From Euryarchaeota archaeon UBA54 (GTDB lineage Archaea; Thermoplasmatota; Poseidoniia; Poseidoniales; Thalassarchaeaceae), in the NCBI GenBank assembly GCA_002495735.1, contig DAGM01000002.1:1-22121 (forward strand): DNA of 22,121 bases, given 5' to 3'. The position numbers and the translations under genes are program-made. The notes beneath the pieces were generated by a model that ran no database searches, was not told where the DNA came from, and saw nothing but the letters and a program-made list of their open reading frames with translations. Positions within the stretch are counted from its first letter, which is position 1, and every line of letters starts with the position of its first letter. Positions 1-7,856 of the stretch are shown piece after piece.

Positions 1-195
1 GAGCGTCCGATGATAGTCATCCACAGCAAGAGTGACATCCTAGAGAATCCTCTTGAAGGCGCCGAGACCCTAATCAGCGCGCAGACGGGAGAGGGTCTCG
101 AGGAGCTCCGTACGAGGCTAATCGAGACGATAGGGGCGGACGATATAATCGATCCATTGAGCCTGCCTGAGAACTGGCACAGGAACGAAGAGTAA
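1..195 (+). CDS. C-terminal end of a P-loop GTPase (possibly Nog1-like), 5' truncated by window edge
   Basis: The reading frame is open from the first base and gives about 64 residues ending at TAA (193-195). What remains is the tail of a G domain: a G4-like segment IVIHSKSD, where SKxD replaces the usual NKxD, followed about 13 residues later by a G5-like SAQTGEGLEELR, which is the usual guanine-contacting SA motif plus helix. The short C-terminal tail LPENWHRNEE resembles, from memory, archaeal Nog1/Obg-class ribosome-assembly GTPases, but the P-loop and family-specific domains lie outside the window. The GTPase assignment is good; the Nog1 assignment is inference. Its stop codon directly touches the stop codon of the convergent small zinc-ribbon gene, with no base between them. 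Confidence 0.7.
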   Translation, partial: ERPMIVIHSKSDILENPLEGAETLISAQTGEGLEELRTRLIETIGADDIIDPLSLPENWHRNEE

Positions 196-315
196 TCACT
201 CGACTTGCCAGTGGTGCCCGCATACTGTGCAGTACAGCTTGTAGCCGCCTATCGAAGGAGGGAGGCCGGAGACATCGACCGCAGTTCCACAGAGTGCACA
301 GTTGTGGACTCGCAT
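196..315 (-). CDS. 39-residue zinc-ribbon protein
   Basis: This short frame on the minus strand starts at ATG (313-315) and stops at TGA (196-198). It encodes 39 residues with CALC at 6-9 and CTVCGHHW at 29-36, a compact two-knuckle CxxC...CxxC zinc ribbon. A purine-rich GGTGCAGGA stretch precedes the ATG, and no other in-frame ATG, GTG or TTG lies between it and the upstream gene's stop. It follows the membrane-protein gene by 45 nt in the same direction, so it is probably the last gene of the pyrH-led operon. The two Cys pairs and the fact that it fills the gap exactly up to the convergent stop argue for a real gene. Function is unknown; single zinc ribbons of this size in archaea often bind nucleic acid or protein partners. 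It is easily missed by gene finders with a length cut-off. Confidence 0.68.
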   Translation of the reverse strand: MRVHNCALCGTAVDVSGLPPSIGGYKLYCTVCGHHWQVE

Positions 316-360
316 AGTTCCTGCACCCCTCTCCGGTTCTTCAACAACACTGATTTCCGG

Positions 361-951
361 TCAGGCTTCCTTGAAGCGCTTCCAGACTCCCATGATTCTC
401 TCGTGCACGAACATCTCCCCAGATCCAGCGAACAGCAGAATCGCTACTAACGCCAGCAACACTTCGGCCACCGGGTTCAAGGATATCTCAGGAGTAATGG
501 TGACTACCTGCTTGCCGCCGACCCCTGATGTGTCGGTGCTCGCCGTCGTGAACCTGTAATCACCAGGCTTGAGGTCGAATACGAGCGAACCGCTCCCCTC
601 GTTGCCACCGCCAGCGATGAAGTTGAAATCATCGGCAGTGCAGGTCGTGAGTCCATTGGAGTCGGGCTCGCAACCGCTCGGCGGCGGGCTGGCGATGACG
701 CCTATCCAACTGCTGTCGGACTGGTCCCACTTGATGGTAAGCTCGATGTCGAGCAGCATGAAAGCGGTCGGCGAACTAAGGTCCTCACTGGTCATCCCTA
801 CCGGGCATCCGGCGGTAGCATCGGTGCACGGAACTAGAGGGATGTTGGTACGGCTCGCATCGAGTGTCGGCCCATACAGGCTTACTATTAGCAGGAGGGT
901 ACAGATGACGCCTATCACTGCTGGCAGCACCGAAAGAATGCGAATCATCAT
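361..951 (-). CDS. Hypothetical two-TM membrane protein with four-Cys extracytoplasmic domain
   Basis: The product has 196 residues. A hydrophobic segment at about 5-27 and another at about 160-178 flank a polar central domain, followed by a short basic C-terminal tail (HERIMGVWKRFKEA). This suggests a central domain outside the membrane with both ends inside. The domain holds four cysteines in two close pairs (C42/C49 and C94/C104), compatible with two disulfides, and a beta-rich stretch near 120-155 with a LKPGDYRF motif like those in Ig-like or carboxypeptidase-regulatory folds. The start is supported by GGGAGGT (961-967, read on the minus strand) 9 nt upstream; Met1 or Met2 could both serve. 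It lies 28 nt after the DUF2116 gene. I do not recognise the family. Confidence 0.75.
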   Translation of the reverse strand: MMIRILSVLPAVIGVICTLLLIVSLYGPTLDASRTNIPLVPCTDATAGCPVGMTSEDLSSPTAFMLLDIELTIKWDQSDSSWIGVIASPPPSGCEPDSNGLTTCTADDFNFIAGGGNEGSGSLVFDLKPGDYRFTTASTDTSGVGGKQVVTITPEISLNPVAEVLLALVAILLFAGSGEMFVHERIMGVWKRFKEA

Positions 952-979
952 CGGTATGTTACCTCCCTAGAATCCTGGC

Positions 980-1297
980 TCAACCTGACGCCCCCATGAC
1001 CTGCAGCATCACTAGCAGTATTGCTATACCCGGGAACAAGTAGAGCATCACGGTCAACCTCTTCCTTGATGACTCCCTTTTCTGTTGCTTCTCAGCGCAT
1101 TTCGTATCGGAACAGATGGGAGGATCCGCGTTGAGGGGTATTGGGGTCCAGCACACCGAGCAGTGTCGATGGTCATCGGCCGCGAACTCTCGTCGCTCCC
1201 GCGCATGCCGTTCACTGTCTCGCTGGCGTTTCGCGGCCTCGCGGGCTTCGCCAGCGGTTCTCTGAGCCGCTCTCTGAATTTTCTCCCTCCGGCTCAT
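980..1297 (-). CDS. DUF2116-type zinc-ribbon protein with C-terminal membrane segment
   Basis: From ATG 1295-1297 the product has 105 residues. A highly charged Arg/Lys/Glu-rich N-terminal helix (1-42) is followed by HRHCSVCWTPIP with C46 and C49, then C62 and C67, which together make a zinc ribbon. Residues about 82-101 are a hydrophobic membrane segment at the C-terminus. This order matches archaeal DUF2116 (COG4068) proteins, described as Zn-ribbon nucleic-acid-binding candidates; the biochemical role is not established. A longer frame begins at 1375, but I chose the inner ATG because it forms an ATGA overlap with the pyrH stop codon (1294-1296), and because the longer N-terminus would overlap pyrH by about 80 nt. 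GGAGG and GGTGG motifs precede the chosen ATG. Translational coupling to pyrH is likely. Confidence 0.82.
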   Translation of the reverse strand: MSRREKIQRAAQRTAGEAREAAKRQRDSERHARERREFAADDHRHCSVCWTPIPLNADPPICSDTKCAEKQQKRESSRKRLTVMLYLFPGIAILLVMLQVMGASG

Positions 1298-1992
1298 TCT
1301 ACCACCGTTCCTCCGAAGTTTCCGCCTTCGATTGCGGTGCGAATTGATTCGGGATTTCTCCCATCTAGTATGCACAGTGGCATTCCTGCGTTGGCAGCCG
1401 CGCTCGCCCCCATCGGGTCGACGACCTGGGACGGACCGGCACGAGAGTGCTCGGCCGGGCCGACTATGGCCTGTAGTTGGGAGTGGGTGAGCCGGTCGTG
1501 AGCCACGGCATCGGGGTATGTACTAGGATCTGATTCGTGAACCTTGGCCACGTTGGTCGCGATGACACAACGCTCGGCACCTACAGCTACGGCCAGTCTG
1601 ATGGCGACCGCGTCAGTAGTGTGGCCCGGGCGCGTCCCACCCATGACGACTACCTGCCTCTCCTCAAGCAGCGAGGCCGCCTCGTTGACGCTGTGAGGGA
1701 TGGTGCCGGAGGCCGGGATGCCAGCCTCGGCAAGGCTCTCCCTGACTATGGCGGCATTCAGGCGAGTCGCTGCGATGCCGATTCTGTCGAGCCTATCTTC
1801 AGAGTTGATGATGGGCCTTGCGAGAGCTATTCCCTCACGCGCGGCGGCTCCGCCGCCGACGACCAGACCTATTCTATCGTCCATTGCGACACGGTCCCTG
1901 ATAATTTCGATTAGACCTTCCAACCACATGTGCCGCTCTTCGACCTCGGGCCTGAGCAGGCTGCCTCCAAGGGCCACAATCACCGTCGCCAT
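1294..1992 (-). CDS. pyrH: Uridylate (UMP) kinase, archaeal type
   Basis: An amino-acid-kinase-fold enzyme that phosphorylates UMP to UDP in cytosolic pyrimidine synthesis. From the inner Met (1990-1992) it has 232 residues, the usual length. Visible motifs are the N-terminal VALGGS phosphate-binding loop (6-11), VVGGGAAARE (44-53), LDRIGIAATRLNA (68-80, the family signature for UMP contact), VVMGGTRPGHTTDAVA (115-130), ATNVAKVHESDP (145-156) and the C-terminal EGGNFGGTVV. These fit archaeal PyrH better than bacterial PyrH or isopentenyl phosphate kinase. A longer frame begins at 2022, but the kinase fold begins at the inner Met. A weak TTGAAA element lies about 26 bp upstream of that Met. 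It heads the minus-strand run with the DUF2116 gene and diverges from prf1. Confidence 0.9.
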   Translation of the reverse strand: MATVIVALGGSLLRPEVEERHMWLEGLIEIIRDRVAMDDRIGLVVGGGAAAREGIALARPIINSEDRLDRIGIAATRLNAAIVRESLAEAGIPASGTIPHSVNEAASLLEERQVVVMGGTRPGHTTDAVAIRLAVAVGAERCVIATNVAKVHESDPSTYPDAVAHDRLTHSQLQAIVGPAEHSRAGPSQVVDPMGASAAANAGMPLCILDGRNPESIRTAIEGGNFGGTVVE

Positions 1993-2088
1993 CGAAGCAT
2001 GGGTGTACCTGCTCCCTTTCAATGCCTGCGGCGTGGACGCGGTGAAGGGTTGAAATGCCGCCCCTCAGGCCTCTGACAGAGGTACAGC
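1993..2088. promoter_or_regulatory. Divergent intergenic region between pyrH and prf1
   Basis: These 96 bp must hold start signals for both directions. Toward pyrH, a weak TATA-like CATTGAAAGG (2023-2014 on the minus strand) sits about 26 bp before the ATG, compatible with a leaderless message. Toward prf1, GAGGTACAGC immediately precedes the ATG and can act as a ribosome binding site, so that message probably has a leader; I see no convincing TATA box for it. An imperfect inverted repeat (CCTCTGACAGAGG) lies at 2070-2082, just before the prf1 ribosome binding site. Confidence 0.35.
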
Positions 2089-3336
2089 ATGTCTGATGAG
2101 TTAGAGCAGCAGCAGCGCAGGCTGCGTCTGAAGAAGGCGCTCGAAGAGCTCGCAGCCATGCGTGGCATGGGCACTGAGCTAGTCACAGTCATTGTGCCGC
2201 CGGACAGGATGATTCACGATGTCCGCCAGCATCTCTCCCAGGAGGCGGGCCAGGCCGCTAATATCAAGTCAAAGTCGACGAGGAAGCACGTGGCCGACGC
2301 AGTCGAGTCGGCAATAGCCACGATCAACCGCTACAAGACCCCAGGTGAGAGGGGACTCGCCATCTTCGTGGGGCACGTCATCGTGGGCAACAACAAGTCG
2401 CGCCTAATCTCCACAGTGGTCGACGACCCTCCTCAGCCGTTCCCTTCGTTTCGCTACCGCTGTGACTCGAGATTCGAGTTGAGTCAACTCGAGGAGATGC
2501 TAATCGACAGGGCCGCTTACGGTCTGTTCGTAATCGACCGCTCAGAGTCTGCATACGGAATGGCCACCGGCAAGCGCATGCACTGCCAAGAGCACATCAC
2601 TTCTCAGGTTCCCTCGAAGCACGGGCGAGGAGGTCAGTCCGCTCAGCGCTTTGAGAGGTTGATAGAGGAGGCAGCTCACAATTTCTTCAAGAAGTCCGCA
2701 GAGCGGGCGTGCTCCTACTGGCTACCTCAGATCGAAAACATCGAGGGTATCATCGTTGGAGGGCCGGGTGCCACCAAAGACTTCGTAGTGAAGAACGAAT
2801 ACTTCCACCATGAGATAAACAAGCTAATCCGCGAGCCCCTATTCGATGTCGGTTACTCCAACGAGAGCGGTCTACGTGAACTGATACAGCGAGCAGGCGG
2901 CCTGATGGACCAGATTGAGTTGGATGCCGAACGCAATCTCGTCGACCAGTTCCTGCGCGAGGTTATGCAAACCCATCCCAAGGCGACCTATGGCGAGAAG
3001 ATGGTCAGATCAGCGCTCGATCAGGGTGCCGTTCACACCCTACTTCTCTCAGAGGCTCTGCGCCACCGCAGGGTGGGTTGGGTGTGCAAGCCCTGCAAGC
3101 ACGAGTGGGTGGCTACTCAGAAGAGCCTTTCCGACCTCCCGAACTGCCCCGCGTGCGACTCGGAGAACATCAGAGAGGACCCTGACAGGACGATGGACCT
3201 GTTGGATGAGATGAGCATGTTGGCTGCCCACACCTCAGCCAAGGTCAGTCTGATCTCGATGGACACTGAGGAGGGAGCCACCATGTACGACGCTTTCGGC
3301 GGCATTGCCGCCATACTGAGGTACGCTTGGAGCTGA
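2089..3336 (+). CDS. prf1: Peptide chain release factor aRF1 (eRF1 family)
   Basis: Archaeal class-I release factor: it reads all three stop codons and triggers peptidyl-tRNA hydrolysis on the ribosome. The 415 residues match the usual archaeal length. Stop-codon recognition motifs in the N domain are NIKS (58-61) and YRCDSRF (123-129, the YxCxxxF motif). The catalytic GGQ (181-183) sits in KHGRGGQSAQRF. The C domain contains four cysteines (CKPC 333-336, CPAC 353-356) that form a zinc ribbon, as in many archaeal homologues. GAGGT 5 nt before the ATG supports the start. It is followed after 4 nt by argS, so the two translation genes are probably co-transcribed. No odd residues were seen in the three key motifs. 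Confidence 0.96.
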   Translation: MSDELEQQQRRLRLKKALEELAAMRGMGTELVTVIVPPDRMIHDVRQHLSQEAGQAANIKSKSTRKHVADAVESAIATINRYKTPGERGLAIFVGHVIVGNNKSRLISTVVDDPPQPFPSFRYRCDSRFELSQLEEMLIDRAAYGLFVIDRSESAYGMATGKRMHCQEHITSQVPSKHGRGGQSAQRFERLIEEAAHNFFKKSAERACSYWLPQIENIEGIIVGGPGATKDFVVKNEYFHHEINKLIREPLFDVGYSNESGLRELIQRAGGLMDQIELDAERNLVDQFLREVMQTHPKATYGEKMVRSALDQGAVHTLLLSEALRHRRVGWVCKPCKHEWVATQKSLSDLPNCPACDSENIREDPDRTMDLLDEMSMLAAHTSAKVSLISMDTEEGATMYDAFGGIAAILRYAWS

Positions 3337-3340
3337 AGCG

Positions 3341-5080
3341 ATGAGGATATTGGCAGAGGCAGTGACTCCGGCGATGGAACAGACTCTGTCGGGAATGGGG
3401 GTGGCAGAGGCCGACTCAGTCGACCTGCTCGGGCCGGCTACGGTCGAGGAACACGGCGATCTAGCACTGCCGTGTCACAGTCTCGCAGCGGTGCTGCGAC
3501 GCTCCCCAGTAGATATCGCCCAGGAAATTTCCTCAGCGCTCGCGCCTACCCTTGCCGGCACCGCCGAGGTCTCCGCTGTCAACGGATTCGTCAACCTGAG
3601 GGCCGAGCCGGAGTGGCTTGTAGCCCGGCTCTCCGAGCTACTTGTCGATGACCGACTTGGGATAGCCATGGAGGAGACGCGAGTGGCAGCGGTGGATTAC
3701 TCAGCACCGAACGTAGCCAAGGAGATGCACGTCGGCCATCTGAGGTCAACAGTCATCGGCGACGCGATTGTGAGGATGCTAGTCCACAAGGGCCACACAG
3801 TGCACAGAGAGAATCACGTTGGCGACTGGGGTACACCCTTTGGCATGCTAATCGAGCATCTGCTCGATCTCGGAGAGACCAACGCGGCAGAGGAGCTTGG
3901 CGTTGGCGACCTCGACGGCTTCTACAAGCAGGCCAGAGCGAAGTTCAATGTCGATCAGTCGTTCGTAGATCGTTCGAGGAATCGAGTGGTGCTGCTGCAG
4001 AGCGGCGATGAGGAGACGCTGAGGCTGTGGAGGATTCTCGTCGACGAGTCGATGCGCTACTTCAACGAGGTCTACCAGATGCTAGGAGTACTTCTGACCA
4101 ATGACGACATCATGGGCGAGTCGCGTTATCATCATCTGCTCCCAGTAGTAGTGGAGCGGTTGAGCAAACAGGGGTTGCTACAGGAGAGCGATGGCGCTCA
4201 AGTGGTCTACCCGGGCGGCTGGGTCAACAGAGAGGGCGAGCCCATGCCGGTGATAATCGCGAAGGCGGATGGCGGTTACAACTACGCTACCACAGACCTA
4301 GCATGCATCATCGATCGTGCCGAGAGACTCGGTTGTGACGACCTTCTCTATGTAGTGGGTACTCCTCAAGCTCAACATTTCAATATGGTATTCGAAGTGG
4401 CGCAGCAAGCCGGTTTCATGGATAATTCACATAATGCCGTACATGTTAACTTCGGCTCAGTCATGGATTCGGATGGTAAGATTCTGAAGAGTCGAGAGGG
4501 CGAGGTTATCAAGCTGGTTGATCTTCTCCGAGAGGCGGTTACACGAGCCGAGCAGGCGATTACCGAGAAGAACCCCGAACTGAAAGGGACTCAAAGGGAA
4601 GAAATAGCCAAAGCGATTGGAATTGGCGCTGTGAAGTACGCCGACCTTTCTACAGAGAGGACGAAGGACTACGTTTTCGACTGGGATAGGATGCTAGCCT
4701 TCGAAGGCAACACCGCGCCTTACCTCCAGTACGCCCACGCTAGGATATGCAGTATTTTCAGGCGCTCGGGTACCGAGCGCTCCTCACTCAGCGGAATCAG
4801 CATCTCACTCTCTCGACCTGAGGAGCTACTGCTGGCAAGACGTCTAGTCAATTTCGCTGCAGTCACTGACGACACCCTAGACACATACTCCCCACACCGT
4901 CTCTGCACATACCTACACTCGGTCGCCTCGGCCTTCGCAACTTTCTATGAGGTCTGCCCCGTTCTGGGTGCAGAGGACGAAGCGACTAGGAGGAGCAGGA
5001 TGGCCTTGTGTGATTTGACCGCGAGGACGATATCGACGGGGCTCGGACTGCTGGGGATAGATTCGCCCGAGCAAATGTAA
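3341..5080 (+). CDS. argS: Arginyl-tRNA synthetase
   Basis: Class I aminoacyl-tRNA synthetase that charges tRNA-Arg. The 579-residue product is of normal length. The order is an N-terminal tRNA-binding Add-1-type domain (about 1-105), the Rossmann catalytic core beginning SAPNVAKEMHVGHLRST (121-137) with the HIGH box as HVGH (130-133), the KMSKS-equivalent loop DGKILKSREG (378-387), and a helical DALR anticodon-binding domain beginning near GNTAPYLQYAHARI. The C-terminus LGLLGIDSPEQM is a typical ArgRS ending, so the gene is complete. It starts 4 nt after the prf1 stop with no clear ribosome binding site, consistent with translational coupling. The peroxiredoxin gene follows after 24 nt. Confidence 0.96.
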   Translation: MRILAEAVTPAMEQTLSGMGVAEADSVDLLGPATVEEHGDLALPCHSLAAVLRRSPVDIAQEISSALAPTLAGTAEVSAVNGFVNLRAEPEWLVARLSELLVDDRLGIAMEETRVAAVDYSAPNVAKEMHVGHLRSTVIGDAIVRMLVHKGHTVHRENHVGDWGTPFGMLIEHLLDLGETNAAEELGVGDLDGFYKQARAKFNVDQSFVDRSRNRVVLLQSGDEETLRLWRILVDESMRYFNEVYQMLGVLLTNDDIMGESRYHHLLPVVVERLSKQGLLQESDGAQVVYPGGWVNREGEPMPVIIAKADGGYNYATTDLACIIDRAERLGCDDLLYVVGTPQAQHFNMVFEVAQQAGFMDNSHNAVHVNFGSVMDSDGKILKSREGEVIKLVDLLREAVTRAEQAITEKNPELKGTQREEIAKAIGIGAVKYADLSTERTKDYVFDWDRMLAFEGNTAPYLQYAHARICSIFRRSGTERSSLSGISISLSRPEELLLARRLVNFAAVTDDTLDTYSPHRLCTYLHSVASAFATFYEVCPVLGAEDEATRRSRMALCDLTARTISTGLGLLGIDSPEQM

Positions 5081-5104
5081 TCAACAACACCCCGTGGACC
5101 CATC

Positions 5105-5569
5105 ATGCCAGCCGTAGGCGATACCGCCCCTGACTTCACTCTGACAGCCCAAGACAAGTCCTCCGTGACACTGAGCGAGATGCGCGGAGGACGAGTCATC
5201 TTAGCGTTCTATCCCGCCGCTTTCACAGGAGTCTGCACCAAGGAGATGTGCACCTTCTCTGACGGAATGGCCAGTCTCGAGTCGTGTGGTTCCTCGGTGC
5301 TCGGGATTTCGGTAGACTCCCCGTTTTCTAACTCTGCGTTCGCCGAGGCAAACGACATCTCGTTCCCATTGCTCTCTGATGTTCACCGCGAGACTGTCGA
5401 TGCATACGGTATTGCTCTCGACGATTTCGTCATCTCCGGATACACAGTGGCCCAGCGCTCGATCTTCGTAGTAGAGGCCGATGGAAACATCGGTTACGCT
5501 TGGGTCGCCGACAACCCGGGACAGGAACCTGACTACGAGGCCGTGATGGCTCACTGTGCCTCGCCATAG
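5105..5569 (+). CDS. Peroxiredoxin (AhpC/TSA, redoxin fold)
   Basis: Thiol peroxidase that reduces hydrogen peroxide or alkyl hydroperoxides in the cytosol. The 154 residues contain the peroxidatic motif P37-AAF-T41-GV-C44 (PxxxTxxC) and the supporting Arg118 in TVAQRSIFVV. Additional cysteines at 49, 61 and 151 could act as resolving residues; C49, five residues after the peroxidatic Cys, recalls the PrxQ/Bcp class, but the overall sequence is also like AhpE or haloarchaeal redoxins, so the subclass is open. It sits 24 nt after argS and may be co-transcribed. Its last 19 nt overlap the 3' end of the convergent M28 peptidase gene. Confidence 0.9.
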   Translation: MPAVGDTAPDFTLTAQDKSSVTLSEMRGGRVILAFYPAAFTGVCTKEMCTFSDGMASLESCGSSVLGISVDSPFSNSAFAEANDISFPLLSDVHRETVDAYGIALDDFVISGYTVAQRSIFVVEADGNIGYAWVADNPGQEPDYEAVMAHCASP

Positions 5570-7209
5570 GCGAGGTACCTGACTAGCGAGCCGTAGATTA
5601 TTCCAGAGACCATCAGGCTCTCCTCGTTGAAGCGATCCATCGTATCCAGATAGGTGTGGTACTCGCTCGAGCCAGATCCGTAGCAGACAATGGCTCTGCC
5701 GTAGTCCTTGTCCGAACCCTCATCATCATCGAGGTTGTAGACGAAGGGAGCGTGGTCGGAGTTGTAGGGCATGGCGGTGGAACTGTGCTTGTGGATACTA
5801 ATCGAGTACTTATCCGCTAGTTCTGGATAGGCGCTTGAGAATACGCTCGTGATACCTTTGATGAGGTCTATGTCGGCCTTGTTGTTGCCGAAGAAAGTCA
5901 CTCCGGAGTTGCGCTCCGCATCGACGTGATTCATGTCTAGATTGACGTAAAGTCTGAGATTTTCCGCTAGCATGGTCTGATGCTTGTCGACCCACTCGGT
6001 GGAGCCCCACAACCCCTCCTCTTCACCTCCCCATGTACAGAAGTAGATGGTGTGCTTAGGGGTCCCCAATAGTGATTCCAGCAGTCCGAACTGCCTAGCT
6101 ATCTCCTGTACGGTGGCAACTCCTGACGTATCGTCCACTGCTCCCTGTCCGTTGTAGACAGTATCGTGATGGGCCCCGAAGATGATGAGTGATTCACTTT
6201 GCCCCTCGATTATTCCACAGGGCACGTGTATGGTCGCAGTGCCCTGATTGTTGACATCGGTGATGAACTGCAGGCGGGCATCGCCATTGATGACTCCGTC
6301 GATAATCGTCTGCCCAACGCTTCTCGAGACCATGATGAATCCCAGGCTCTCTGGAATTGGATCTATCGAGGAAATCCCTACTGACTTGAAGTAGGGCACG
6401 CAGTCATCTGCAACCAGTTCGTCGCAGTTTTGACGGTCGTTAATCAGGATTAAACCCTCAAGGTCGTTGTCCGCAGCGCGTTCAAACAGCGCTGTGTTGC
6501 CCTCCGTCTCAGGCTTCAGCCAGATTATACCGACTGCATTGACAGCCGAGTTCCAGTCCGCTGACTCGTTGCCAGTTCCGAGGTCCACTACAGACATATC
6601 ATCGACGTAGCGGACGAAAGACGAGCCACTGTAACCCTGCAGGACGAAGTCCTCCCGGTGCGCGAACTCGACTATCTCGCGGTTAATGTCGGCTGCAGTG
6701 CAAGGTGTAGGGCCACCGAATATATCTCCAATGTCACCAGGTGTGCATATCGAGAGCTCAGGCTCGTTGCCGATGATGAACATCGGCACGTCGAACTCCT
6801 CGAGAGTGGATGGTATGCCCATCGAGGAGAAGTTGGACTTGATCGCCTCGGCGGTGTTCTGCTCCTCTATTGTTCCAGAGAGCCTGCCCTCCCAGTCCGG
6901 GTGCCCTAGATCGACAAGCGACTGAGCGTAGGCCCGGGACTGTGCTGCATCGAACTCGATGAGCCGATAGTCTGGCTCACCTTGGATCCACTCGATGATG
7001 TCGTCTCCGTACAGAATCGCACCGCCTGAGCCACCTACTATGATTAGCGCACTCACGATGAGGACTGGGACCGGCAGCTCGCGTGCACGCGCAATCCAAT
7101 CAGAAAGCCCCTTACGGGGCTTGGAAGCGATACTCTCAGTCTCGATGACCTCTGCGTCGACTGCCTTCTCCACGAAGACCTCGCGCCTCCGCCGGACTAT
7201 TGAACCCAC
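5551..7209 (-). CDS. Membrane-anchored M28 family metallopeptidase
   Basis: Di-zinc aminopeptidase-type enzyme, 552 residues. A basic and charged N-terminus (1-45) is followed by one membrane segment (about 47-67), so the catalytic part is probably outside the cell. Residues about 150-330 look like an inserted PA-type domain (an island with VGIIWLKPE and LEGLILINDRQ strands). The M28 core follows: GAHHDTV (H348), GAVDDTSG (D360), GGEEEGLWGS (catalytic E396 and ligand E397), VNLDMNH (D425) and EYHTYLDT (H518), i.e. all expected zinc ligands are present. The frame begins with GTG at 7207-7209, and GTG at codon 13 is an alternative. It is the last gene of the minus-strand run, 26 nt after ubiX. 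A role in using external peptides is inferred. Confidence 0.9.
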   Translation of the reverse strand: MGSIVRRRREVFVEKAVDAEVIETESIASKPRKGLSDWIARARELPVPVLIVSALIIVGGSGGAILYGDDIIEWIQGEPDYRLIEFDAAQSRAYAQSLVDLGHPDWEGRLSGTIEEQNTAEAIKSNFSSMGIPSTLEEFDVPMFIIGNEPELSICTPGDIGDIFGGPTPCTAADINREIVEFAHREDFVLQGYSGSSFVRYVDDMSVVDLGTGNESADWNSAVNAVGIIWLKPETEGNTALFERAADNDLEGLILINDRQNCDELVADDCVPYFKSVGISSIDPIPESLGFIMVSRSVGQTIIDGVINGDARLQFITDVNNQGTATIHVPCGIIEGQSESLIIFGAHHDTVYNGQGAVDDTSGVATVQEIARQFGLLESLLGTPKHTIYFCTWGGEEEGLWGSTEWVDKHQTMLAENLRLYVNLDMNHVDAERNSGVTFFGNNKADIDLIKGITSVFSSAYPELADKYSISIHKHSSTAMPYNSDHAPFVYNLDDDEGSDKDYGRAIVCYGSGSSEYHTYLDTMDRFNEESLMVSGIIYGSLVRYLAYGEAQ

Positions 7210-7235
7210 GCTGGAGGAGATTCGCCAACCGCCGG

Positions 7236-7814
7236 TTAGTTGCGGGCGACCTCGTCGCCAGTCCAGCGCCTTCCTAGGGTGTGTTCGACATCCATCTGGT
7301 CGAGGATTCTAGCCACCACGAAGTCGACTAAGTCGCCGATGCCCTCCGGCGAGTTGTAGAAACCCGGACTTGCGGGCAGTATCACAACACCCCATGACGA
7401 CATCCTCGCCATTGCCTCTAGGTGTGGTGTCGAGACCGGAGTCTCGCGCGGAACCAGAATCAGCTTACGCCTCTCCTTCAGCGCTACTAGAGCGCTCCTG
7501 GTTACTAGGTTATCAGATATCCCAGCCGCTATCTTGCCGATGGTGGTTCCACTAGCGGGGCAGACGACGTAAGCATCGAAGCGAGCAGAGCCCGAGGCGG
7601 CGCGGGCTGCGAGATTGCCATTGTCCTCGAGCATGACTCCATCGCGTTCACCGAGGACCTCTGGTGCTATGCCGCACTCAAGGTCGAGATTAATCGCTCC
7701 GGCATTGGTCACTATCAGACTGACTGACCACCCTGCATTCAGCAGCTCGTCAACCAGACGCACGCCGTACTGCGCCCCGGATGCACCGGTTATGGCAACC
7801 ACAGCCTCAGGCAT
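7236..7814 (-). CDS. ubiX: Flavin prenyltransferase UbiX
   Basis: Transfers a dimethylallyl group to FMN, making prenyl-FMN, the cofactor of UbiD-type decarboxylases. The 192-residue product has the standard length and motifs: the N-terminal ITGASGAQYG (8-17) nucleotide-binding loop, VCPASGTTIGKIAAGISDN (84-102) and LVPRETP (120-126), which bind FMN and the prenyl phosphate. No UbiD partner is visible in the window. It lies 42 nt after the class V PLP-enzyme gene and 26 nt before the peptidase gene, all in one direction, so co-transcription is possible but less certain than within the lipA-to-lipB block. Confidence 0.94.
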   Translation of the reverse strand: MPEAVVAITGASGAQYGVRLVDELLNAGWSVSLIVTNAGAINLDLECGIAPEVLGERDGVMLEDNGNLAARAASGSARFDAYVVCPASGTTIGKIAAGISDNLVTRSALVALKERRKLILVPRETPVSTPHLEAMARMSSWGVVILPASPGFYNSPEGIGDLVDFVVARILDQMDVEHTLGRRWTGDEVARN

Positions 7815-7856
7815 GGTTGTCGGTTCACCATCTCATCCTTGAATGGTTGCTTCGGC

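Noticed and set aside
1298..1375. Longer N-terminus for the DUF2116 protein
   Set aside because: It would overlap pyrH by about 80 nt; the inner ATG has an ATGA junction and purine-rich upstream sites, and matches the usual family length.
1294..1992. Isopentenyl phosphate kinase or acetylglutamate kinase
   Set aside because: Same fold, but the LDRIGIAATRLNA and MGGTRPGHTTDAVA motifs are characteristic of archaeal UMP kinase.
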